Assembly: GCA_937871155.1 (NCBI GenBank)
Contig: CALMXV010000104.1
Span: 1-5,781, forward strand
Length of the DNA stretch: 5,781 bases
DNA from: an uncultured Taibaiella sp.
GTDB taxonomy: Bacteria; Bacteroidota; Bacteroidia; Chitinophagales; Chitinophagaceae
Direction of reading: 5' to 3'
Below are positions 1 to 4,736 of this stretch, piece by piece. The position numbers were made by a program, and so were the translations under genes. The notes beneath the pieces were generated by a model, which saw only the letters and a program-made list of their open reading frames with translations, was not told the DNA's origin and made no database searches. Numbering within the stretch: the first letter of the stretch is position 1; every line of letters begins with the position of its first letter.

Positions 1-807
1 TTAGAGCCTGCGTATGATAGTTATATTCCTAATATTGAAATGAATGGTGCAAAAGCGATACCCATAGCTCTTTCCTATCCTGATTTTACGGTAGATTGGA
101 GTCTGGTGAAAGCTGCCGTCACACCGGCTACCAAAGCAATTATCATTAATACACCTCATAATCCTACAGGTACCATATGGTCGGCTGATGATTGGGCTTC
201 ACTTGCTGGTATTGTAGAGCATACAGATATCATCATCATTTCTGATGAAGTGTATGAGCAATTGGTATTTGATGGAGCCGAACACCATTCAGTTTTACAA
301 CAAGAAGCATTAAGGCATCGGAGCTTTGCTATTTTTTCTTTTGGAAAAGTATTTAATAATACCGGATGGAAATTGGGCTATGTAGTAGCTCCGGAGCACT
401 TGACACAAGCTTTTCGGCATATTCATCAGTATGTTTCATTTTCTGTAAATACACCATCGCAGTATGCCATTGCACAGTATATGCAAAGTGATAGGTTACC
501 GATGATTCATGCATTAATGCAGGCCAAACGTGATTACTTTTTAGATTTGATAAGCCACTTACCGTTTACCATTCATCAAAAAACTACAGGCAGTTATTTT
601 CAACTAGTAAGCTATGAAAACATTAGCCATTTACCGGATAGAGAATTTGCCGCTTGGCTTACTAAAGAATATGGAGTCGCTACGATTCCTTTAAGTCCTT
701 TTTATAGCCATAAGAAAGATGATAAGTTGATACGTTTTTGCTTTGCTAAAAAAGAAACAACCTTAGAAGCAGCAGCAACAAGACTAGCGAAAATAACTTC
801 ACTTTAA
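1..807 (+). CDS. ybdL: Methionine aminotransferase (YbdL-like, class I/II PLP aminotransferase), 5'-truncated by the window edge
   Basis: Cytosolic fold-type I PLP aminotransferase. Its closest recognisable relative is E. coli YbdL, which transfers the amino group of methionine, and of some aromatic amino acids, to a 2-oxo acid. The frame is open from base 1, so the start lies outside the window; 268 residues remain, and about 115 are probably missing compared with YbdL (386). Numbering from the first codon, the start EPAYDSY matches a YbdL segment. NTPHNPTG is at 50-57 (its Asn contacts PLP), SDEVYE at 81-86 (Asp82 to the pyridine N, Tyr85 to the PLP hydroxyl), SFGK at 113-116 with Lys116 the Schiff-base lysine, and Arg245 in KLIRFCFAKKE the carboxylate-binding Arg. 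HQYVSFSVNTPSQ and the C-terminal AKKETTLEAAATRL are also YbdL-like. The ATG at base 40 is internal and is not the start. It converges on truB with 10 bases between the stops. The family is certain; the exact substrate is inferred. Confidence 0.9.
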   Translation, partial: LEPAYDSYIPNIEMNGAKAIPIALSYPDFTVDWSLVKAAVTPATKAIIINTPHNPTGTIWSADDWASLAGIVEHTDIIIISDEVYEQLVFDGAEHHSVLQQEALRHRSFAIFSFGKVFNNTGWKLGYVVAPEHLTQAFRHIHQYVSFSVNTPSQYAIAQYMQSDRLPMIHALMQAKRDYFLDLISHLPFTIHQKTTGSYFQLVSYENISHLPDREFAAWLTKEYGVATIPLSPFYSHKKDDKLIRFCFAKKETTLEAAATRLAKITSL

Positions 808-817
808 AAAAGCTGCT

Positions 818-1504
818 TTATTTTGAAACTTGAATATGGTTCACCCATTCTTCTATATTGGGGGCAGTTTCTACTTGATAGGTTCCGATAGCTGTTCTGC
901 GTAAAGAATTAAGATAAGCACCAACTCCTAAAGCCTTTCCAAAATCATGAGCTAAAGAACGGATATAAGTACCCGTACTACAGACGACTCTAAAATTAAC
1001 TTCTGGAAGCTGGAAAGTAGTTATTTCAAAGGTGGAGATAGTGATGGGTCTTGCTTCTAGTTGAATGTCTTTCCCCTTTCTTGCCAATTCATAAGCACGT
1101 TTGCCATCTTTTTTAATAGCGGAATGGATAGGCGGAACTTGAAGAATATCTCCAATAAATTGTTTTGTTGTCTGTTGAATCCACTCTTCTGTAAGATGCG
1201 AAATAGAGGCTTGCACTTCAGGCTCACTTTCTAAATCATAAGTAGGGGTAGTGCTTCCAAGATAGAAACTGCCGGTATATTCTTTAGGTAATCGTTGATA
1301 ATCCGAAATTTTTTTAGTGAAGCTGCCTGTACAACAGATTAATAACCCTGTGGCTAAGGGGTCTAATGTACCGGCATGACCAATCTTTACTTTAGCTGTA
1401 TTTTTAATTTTATTGATAGCAGCAAAGCTTGTTATGCCATAAGGTTTATCAATCAGCAGCATAGTGCCTTCTTGTAACTCCTTTATAGAAGGGTATTTTT
1501 TCAT
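818..1504 (-). CDS. truB: tRNA pseudouridine(55) synthase TruB
   Basis: Isomerises U55 in the T-psi-C loop of most tRNAs to pseudouridine; cytosolic. The 228 residues contain the TruB signatures in order: LLIDKPYGITS (16-26), GHAGTLDPLATGLL (42-55) with catalytic Asp48, KEY with Tyr76 (active-site Tyr), QVPPIHSAIKKDGKRAYELAR (122-142), CSTGTYIRSLAHDFG (175-189) with Arg182, and LRRTAIG (201-207). It is shorter than E. coli TruB (314) because almost nothing follows the catalytic domain, so the PUA-like C-terminal domain is absent; short forms are usual in Bacteroidota. The start is taken as the ATG at 1502-1504 (MKKYPSIKELQEG), because family proteins begin shortly before LLIDKP. The frame can be extended to an ATG at 1588, but that adds a non-homologous hydrophobic stretch and crosses the likely promoter at 1547-1554. 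No Shine-Dalgarno sequence precedes the start. The gene is divergent from the DAHP synthase gene and appears to be transcribed alone. Confidence 0.95.
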   Translation of the reverse strand: MKKYPSIKELQEGTMLLIDKPYGITSFAAINKIKNTAKVKIGHAGTLDPLATGLLICCTGSFTKKISDYQRLPKEYTGSFYLGSTTPTYDLESEPEVQASISHLTEEWIQQTTKQFIGDILQVPPIHSAIKKDGKRAYELARKGKDIQLEARPITISTFEITTFQLPEVNFRVVCSTGTYIRSLAHDFGKALGVGAYLNSLRRTAIGTYQVETAPNIEEWVNHIQVSK

Positions 1505-1546
1505 GGATATTATTAATAAACTATTAGCGCTTTTCTTTGACTGCTG

Positions 1547-1578
1547 CGAAAGTAGCAATAGACTTAGATAGAGAAAAA
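1547..1578 (-). promoter_or_regulatory. Candidate truB promoter (Bacteroidota -7 type)
   Basis: Read on the minus strand, TACTTTCG (1547-1554) matches the Bacteroidota -7 consensus TAnnTTTG at all but one fixed position. A T-run (1575-1578) lies 20 bases upstream, where the -33 element is expected, but it has no TTG. Transcription from here would give a leader of roughly 40 bases before the truB ATG at 1504 and would exclude the longer start at 1588. This is an inference from a consensus match. Confidence 0.35.
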
Positions 1579-1629
1579 TATTAATCACTTATCAGCAACC
1601 CTGCATCCACAATCTTACAAAAAGTGATA

Positions 1630-1662
1630 TTAGGAAACCTATTGGGTAAACTACTAAATTTG
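1630..1662 (+). promoter_or_regulatory. Candidate promoter of the DAHP synthase/chorismate mutase gene, perfect TAnnTTTG box
   Basis: TAAATTTG at 1655-1662 is an exact match to the Bacteroidota -7 consensus. TTAG at 1630-1633, one base from TTTG, is 21 bases upstream and serves as a weak -33 element. The box ends only five bases before the ATG at 1668, so a start site some 5-7 bases past the box would fall at about the start codon. The message would then be leaderless or nearly so, consistent with the absence of a Shine-Dalgarno sequence. Confidence 0.55.
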
Positions 1663-1667
1663 CAGCC

Positions 1668-2747
1668 ATGTTGTTATTTGAGACGAAAGAGCAGCCCCTA
1701 GTAATAGCGGGTCCGTGTAGTGCGGAAACACGTGAGCAAGTGCTGCAAACAGCAGCAGCTTTATCTCAACTTCCGGTAAAAATATTTCGTGCCGGAATAT
1801 GGAAGCCTCGTACAAAACCTGGCAATTTTGAAGGAATAGGCGAAGAAGGGTTAAAATGGTTGCAAGAAGTAAAGCGTACTTATCAATTTCCAGTAGCGAT
1901 AGAAGTAGCACAGCCGCAACATATAGAACTGGCATTGAAGTATGGTATTGATGCCATTTGGATAGGAGCCAGAACCGTAGTCAATCCGTTTCAAGTACAA
2001 GAGTTAGCTTCTTGTCTTAAAGGAGTTCAACTACCGGTGATGGTAAAAAATCCAGTGACACCTGATATAGATTTATGGGAAGGTGCAATCCAACGATTTG
2101 AGAAAATGGGACTTTCACAAGTAGCCGCTATTCACAGAGGTTTCTCCTCTTATAATGCTTCATCTACTTATCGTAATCATCCCAATTGGATCATCCCCAT
2201 TGAACTAAAAAGACGAAGACCAGATTTATTTATCATATCCGACCCAAGCCATATTACCGGTAAGGCAAGCTTGGTAAAAGAAGCGGCTCAAAAAGCCATG
2301 AACATTGGCTTTAATGGATTGATGATAGAGACCCACCCTCACCCTAAACAAGCATGGAGCGATGCAGCACAGCAAATAACTCCTAATGAATTACAAGATT
2401 TATTGGCTTCGTTGATTATAAGAAAACAATCTACCCAAGATGTATTGAAAAGTAGCGAGCTGGAATATCTACGGCAATTGATGGATGGCATAGATGCAGA
2501 GATTATAGACCTTTTGTCTCGTCGAATGGAGCTGAGCGATAGAATTGGAGCATTAAAGAAAGATTGTAACATGACTGCTTTCCAGCCGGAACGATGGAAT
2601 GAAATGCTAGAGTCATTAAGAGAAAGAGGCGCAAAGCAATACCTGAACAAACAGTTTATAGCTACACTATTTGAACAAATACATGATGAAAGCATTCGCC
2701 GACAAACAGAGGTAATGAAGCTCATAGACAACCCAACTAAACCATAA
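1668..2747 (+). CDS. aroF: Bifunctional 3-deoxy-7-phosphoheptulonate synthase / chorismate mutase (C-terminal AroQ type)
   Basis: The N-terminal domain condenses phosphoenolpyruvate and erythrose 4-phosphate to DAHP, the entry step of the shikimate pathway. The C-terminal domain converts chorismate to prephenate. Residues about 8-250 are a KDO8P-synthase-like DAHP synthase: IAGPCSAE (13-20), KPRTKPGNFEG (46-56), IGAR (99-102), VKNPVTPD (126-133), HRGFS (156-160), DPSHITGK (192-199), MIETHPHPKQAWSDAAQ (219-235). Likely metal ligands are Cys17, His195, Glu221 and Asp232; the 26- and 11-residue spacings of the last three match the Thermotoga enzyme. Residues about 263-350 form an all-helical AroQ mutase with Arg269, Arg286, Lys297, Arg309 and Gln346 aligned to the E. 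coli active site; the position of its catalytic-site Glu52 appears to be Trp310. There is no N-terminal regulatory domain. In the Porphyromonas enzyme of this architecture the mutase domain mediates feedback by prephenate, which may apply here. The symbol aroF is one of several used for this family. The methyltransferase follows after 27 bases and is probably cotranscribed. Confidence 0.95.
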   Translation: MLLFETKEQPLVIAGPCSAETREQVLQTAAALSQLPVKIFRAGIWKPRTKPGNFEGIGEEGLKWLQEVKRTYQFPVAIEVAQPQHIELALKYGIDAIWIGARTVVNPFQVQELASCLKGVQLPVMVKNPVTPDIDLWEGAIQRFEKMGLSQVAAIHRGFSSYNASSTYRNHPNWIIPIELKRRRPDLFIISDPSHITGKASLVKEAAQKAMNIGFNGLMIETHPHPKQAWSDAAQQITPNELQDLLASLIIRKQSTQDVLKSSELEYLRQLMDGIDAEIIDLLSRRMELSDRIGALKKDCNMTAFQPERWNEMLESLRERGAKQYLNKQFIATLFEQIHDESIRRQTEVMKLIDNPTKP

Positions 2748-2774
2748 TTTTAATCACTTAACTGATAATTTACT

Positions 2775-3566
2775 TTGGCACTAAAGCAACATATAGATGT
2801 ACAAGTACGATTTGATCAACAAGTAGATAATTCGCTACACTACGTACTCCCGTTTATTGAACAGACAAAAGCACTAGTTCCAGGCACTCGTGTATTAGAA
2901 GTAGGCTGTGCTGAGGGCGGTGTATTAAAACCATTTATCGATAGAGGTTGTAAATGTGTAGGCGTAGATTTGGCGGCAAGTAGAATAGAAACAGCCAAAA
3001 GTTTGCAACCAGAAGCAGTGGCAAGTGGTGATGTTCGCTTTCTTGCAAAGAATATTTATGATGAAGATTTTGTTCAAGAATATCAACATTCATTTGATGT
3101 AATCATTTTAAAAGACGTGATAGAACATGTACCCGAACAAGAGAAATTTGTCCCTCATCTTAAAATATTTTTAAAAGAAGGGGGAATTATTTTCTTTGGC
3201 TTTCCTCCTTGGCAAATGCCTTTTGGTGGTCATCAGCAAGTTGCCAAAAATAAGTTTGCCAGCTTATTGCCTTATTACCACTTATTACCTAAAGGGCTTT
3301 ATCATCGTATCCTAAAAGCCTTTGGAGAGCATCCGGAAGCCATCACAGAACTATTAGAAATAAAAGATACAGGTATCACCATAGAGCGATTTGAAAAGAT
3401 TGTTCAAGCAAGCCAGTTACTCGTTTTCAACAAACAACATTTTTTAATCAATCCTATTTACAAATATAAATTTGGGTTGAAACCAAGAAATCAATGGCCT
3501 CTGTTGAGTGCTATTCCTTACTTCAGAAACTATGTAACCACTTGTGCTTATTATACAGTTGGATAG
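2775..3566 (+). CDS. Class I SAM-dependent methyltransferase, substrate unknown, TTG start
   Basis: A 263-residue protein with a Rossmann-type methyltransferase core. Motif I is VLEVGCAEGG (40-49), an acidic residue at the end of beta-2 is in GVDL (Asp65, expected to bind the SAM ribose), DVIILKDVIEHVPEQ (108-122) resembles the UbiG/Methyltransf_11 group, and LKEGGIIFFGFPPW (133-146) is the following strand region. The C-terminal half (about 145-263) is rich in aromatic and basic residues (PPWQMPFGGHQQ, LLPYYHLLPKGLYHR) and probably forms the substrate lid; no family-specific substrate motif is recognised. The start is forced: an in-frame TAA at 2766-2768 precedes it, the only plausible initiator after that is TTG at 2775, and the next in-frame Met is residue 148, beyond motif I. 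It follows the DAHP synthase gene by 27 bases with no convincing separate promoter, so it is likely the second gene of that transcript; a role in aromatic metabolism would be speculation. Confidence 0.85.
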   Translation: MALKQHIDVQVRFDQQVDNSLHYVLPFIEQTKALVPGTRVLEVGCAEGGVLKPFIDRGCKCVGVDLAASRIETAKSLQPEAVASGDVRFLAKNIYDEDFVQEYQHSFDVIILKDVIEHVPEQEKFVPHLKIFLKEGGIIFFGFPPWQMPFGGHQQVAKNKFASLLPYYHLLPKGLYHRILKAFGEHPEAITELLEIKDTGITIERFEKIVQASQLLVFNKQHFLINPIYKYKFGLKPRNQWPLLSAIPYFRNYVTTCAYYTVG

Positions 3567-3599
3567 ATGGAGTTGCTAAACGATATCTAATAGCACTGT

Positions 3600-4331
3600 T
3601 TATTGATTCCAGATTTTCCAGCTTTCCTCAGCTTGAACTTTTAGCATTTCAAACCCATTTTTAATACTGCATCCGGCAGCCTTTCCTTGTGCCAAAAATT
3701 TTGTTTCTACCGGGTTGTAAATTAAATCGTACAACAAATGCTCAGCAGTTAAGAGAGCGTACGGTATGGGCGGACAATCATTAATATTAGGATAAGTACC
3801 TAAAGGAGTAGTATTGATAATTAATTGATGGGTGTTAATTATTGTAGCATCTAATTGTTCATAAGCAATAGTATTTGAAGCCTGATTTCTTGAGACAATT
3901 TGATAAGGTATGTTCCATTTTTTAAGCACATAAGCAACGGCTGCAGCTGCACCACCCGTACCTAAAATCAAAGCTTGATGATGATGCTTTTTTAATAAGG
4001 GTAATAAAGATTTTTCAAAACCGATAATATCCGTGTTATGACCGTTAAGCAATCCATCTTTTATAGTGATACAATTCACCGCATTTATATCTGCTGCTTC
4101 TTTGCTTAGTGAATCTAAATAGTTGATGACATCTTGCTTATAAGGAATGGTCACATTAAGCCCTTCTAGTGTTGGGTTCTTTTTTAAAATATCCGGTAAG
4201 CTATGAATAGAGGCTATTTCGAAAGCTTTGTATTGAGCAAAGATGCGCTCTTGTTCAAATTTTTCAAGAAAAAAAGCTGGTGAAAAACTATGAGATAATG
4301 GATAGCCTATGATGCCGAACAACCTTTTCAT
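3600..4331 (-). CDS. aroE: Shikimate dehydrogenase (NADP+)
   Basis: Reduces 3-dehydroshikimate to shikimate with NADPH in the cytosolic chorismate pathway. The 243-residue product has the AroE signatures: IGYPLSHSFSP (8-18) with the shikimate-binding Ser13 and Ser15, LNVTIPYK (58-65) with catalytic Lys65, NAVNC (83-87), GHNTDIIGF (97-105) with catalytic Asp101, the nucleotide-binding LGTGGAAAAVAYVL (123-136), SRN (147-149) whose Arg148 suits the NADP 2'-phosphate, INTTPLGTYP (172-181), YDLIYNPVETKFL (201-213) and NGFEMLKVQAEES (225-237). It is shorter than E. coli AroE (272) but complete. The start is set at the ATG at 4329-4331 (MKRLFGIIGYP) because the family begins just before this motif; the in-frame ATG at 4373 adds 14 unrelated residues. 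It converges on the methyltransferase gene, with 33 bases between them. A 79-base gap separates it from the small upstream gene on the same strand, and the two may be partly cotranscribed. Confidence 0.95.
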   Translation of the reverse strand: MKRLFGIIGYPLSHSFSPAFFLEKFEQERIFAQYKAFEIASIHSLPDILKKNPTLEGLNVTIPYKQDVINYLDSLSKEAADINAVNCITIKDGLLNGHNTDIIGFEKSLLPLLKKHHHQALILGTGGAAAAVAYVLKKWNIPYQIVSRNQASNTIAYEQLDATIINTHQLIINTTPLGTYPNINDCPPIPYALLTAEHLLYDLIYNPVETKFLAQGKAAGCSIKNGFEMLKVQAEESWKIWNQ

Positions 4332-4337
4332 GGTGCA

Positions 4338-4367
4338 GCAAGCTAATAAAAAACTTGATGGCGCCAA
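4338..4367 (-). promoter_or_regulatory. Weak candidate aroE promoter
   Basis: On the minus strand TTG (4365-4367) is followed after 19 bases by TAGCTTGC (4338-4345), an imperfect -7 box whose T-run is one base short. It ends six bases before the aroE ATG, the same close placement seen for the DAHP synthase gene. An alternative box, TCAATTTG, with one mismatch to TAnnTTTG, lies farther upstream in the same gap at about 4383-4390. Either would allow aroE to be transcribed independently of the small gene upstream. Confidence 0.3.
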
Positions 4368-4410
4368 CGACATTTAATGATATCAAATTGAGAATTATAT
4401 AACAGAAGGG

Positions 4411-4662
4411 TTACTTCTTTGCATGGAATCGTTCTAGAATCTCACTAAGTGCTAAAACAATTTCATAAGGGATGACAGACGCAGCCACTTCGGTATCCGA
4501 AACAATATCATATCTTCCTAATGGGCTCCAAGCCATCGTAAATCTTGGAAATTGGTGGATATTAATTTCATAATGCAAACCATCCGGCTTTGATAGCGGC
4601 AAGAGCGTCGCTTGCAATAGTTGCGCTTGATATCGGAACGTAGTTGTGAAGTTGCGAGCCAT
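4411..4662 (-). CDS. Hypothetical protein, 83 residues
   Basis: I do not recognise this family. The product is soluble, with no signal peptide or membrane segment. Residues 1-50 alternate polar and hydrophobic residues as in beta strands (NFTTTFRYQAQLLQATLLPL, then HYEINIHQF), followed by a Pro/Trp/Gly turn region (FPRFTMAWSPLGRYDIVSD, 38-56) and a probable C-terminal helix (PYEIVLALSEILERFHAKK, 65-83). This suggests a small alpha/beta fold. The start is placed at the ATG at 4660-4662 because an exact -7 box (TACCTTTG) lies immediately upstream; the in-frame ATG at 4677 lies beyond that box. Support for a real gene comes from the well-placed promoter, protein-like composition, a position filling the space between aroE and the divergent peptidase, and no competing frame. 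It reads toward aroE, 79 bases away. Function unknown. Confidence 0.65.
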   Translation of the reverse strand: MARNFTTTFRYQAQLLQATLLPLSKPDGLHYEINIHQFPRFTMAWSPLGRYDIVSDTEVAASVIPYEIVLALSEILERFHAKK

Positions 4663-4665
4663 AAG

Positions 4666-4673
4666 CAAAGGTA
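4666..4673 (-). promoter_or_regulatory. Exact TAnnTTTG -7 box of the 83-residue hypothetical gene
   Basis: TACCTTTG on the minus strand matches the Bacteroidota -7 consensus exactly and ends three bases before the ATG at 4662. Transcription would therefore start at or just inside the start codon, implying a leaderless message or initiation at a later codon. No clear -33 TTTG is visible; the expected position (about 4691-4697) falls in the inverted-repeat cluster. Confidence 0.45.
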
Positions 4674-4692
4674 TCATCCGAGGAGGAGTATT

Positions 4693-4716
4693 TGATTTAT
4701 TAAATCATTAGATTTA
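4693..4716. repeat. Alternating inverted repeats GATTTA / TAAATC, operator-like
   Basis: Three copies of one hexamer alternate in orientation: GATTTA (4694-4699), TAAATC (4701-4706) and GATTTA (4711-4716). The first two form a perfect 15-base palindrome around T4700, TGATTTATTAAATCA (4693-4707). The second and third form another perfect inverted repeat around ATTA. The cluster lies midway in the 74-base divergent region between the hypothetical gene and the peptidase gene, where the -33 elements of both would be expected. The repeats are seen directly; an operator role is inference, and AT-rich DNA produces short palindromes by chance. Confidence 0.4.
4709..4716 (+). promoter_or_regulatory. 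Weak candidate -7 box for the M1 peptidase gene
   Basis: TAGATTTA differs from TAnnTTTG only at the last base and lies 20 bases before the ATG at 4737, which would leave a leader of roughly 15 bases. A TTTG at 4691-4694 is only 14 bases upstream, shorter than the usual spacing of about 17-23, so the -33 assignment is doubtful. The box overlaps the third hexamer of the inverted-repeat cluster. Confidence 0.25.
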
Positions 4717-4736
4717 CGAAAATTGATACCAACGAT

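Noticed and set aside
806..824. Short palindrome AAAG-CTG-CTTT followed by TTATTTT between the aminotransferase and truB stops, considered as a bidirectional terminator
   Set aside because: A four-pair A/T-rich stem with a three-base loop would not be stable, and the T-run is interrupted.
1505..1588. N-terminal extension of TruB starting with a hydrophobic stretch (MINIFLYLSLLLL)
   Set aside because: It resembles a signal sequence, which makes no sense for a tRNA-modifying enzyme. It also spans the candidate truB promoter, and homologous TruB proteins start near the ATG at 1504.
1654..1935. Minus-strand open frame of 93 codons opposite the start of the DAHP synthase gene
   Set aside because: It lies inside a gene with unmistakable motifs, and its Leu-rich translation is what the antisense of that gene gives; no promoter or homology is apparent.
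2339..2731. Minus-strand open frame of 130 codons opposite the chorismate mutase domain
   Set aside because: It is the antisense shadow of a recognised domain, with Ser/Cys/Arg-rich composition and no recognisable motif.
2750..2760. TTAATCACTTA, also present at 1581-1591
   Set aside because: An 11-base match between AT-rich noncoding stretches with no shared flanks or symmetry is probably chance.
2771..2777. TACTTTG at the methyltransferase start, considered as a -7 promoter box
   Set aside because: It has only one base between TA and TTTG instead of two and overlaps the TTG start codon, so transcription would begin inside the gene.
3567..3599. Possible terminator hairpin (TGCTA ... TAGCA) between the methyltransferase and aroE
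   Set aside because: The stem has only five pairs around a 12-base loop, and no U-tract follows on either strand.
4332..4373. 14-residue N-terminal extension of AroE
   Set aside because: AroE proteins begin just before the IGxPxxHSxSP motif, and the extension shows no similarity to the family.
4681..4688. AGGAGGAG, a strong Shine-Dalgarno-like sequence upstream of the M1 peptidase gene
   Set aside because: It is 48 bases before the ATG, and the only nearby initiator (TTG at 4692) runs into TAA within three codons, so it cannot serve as a ribosome-binding site for a visible gene.
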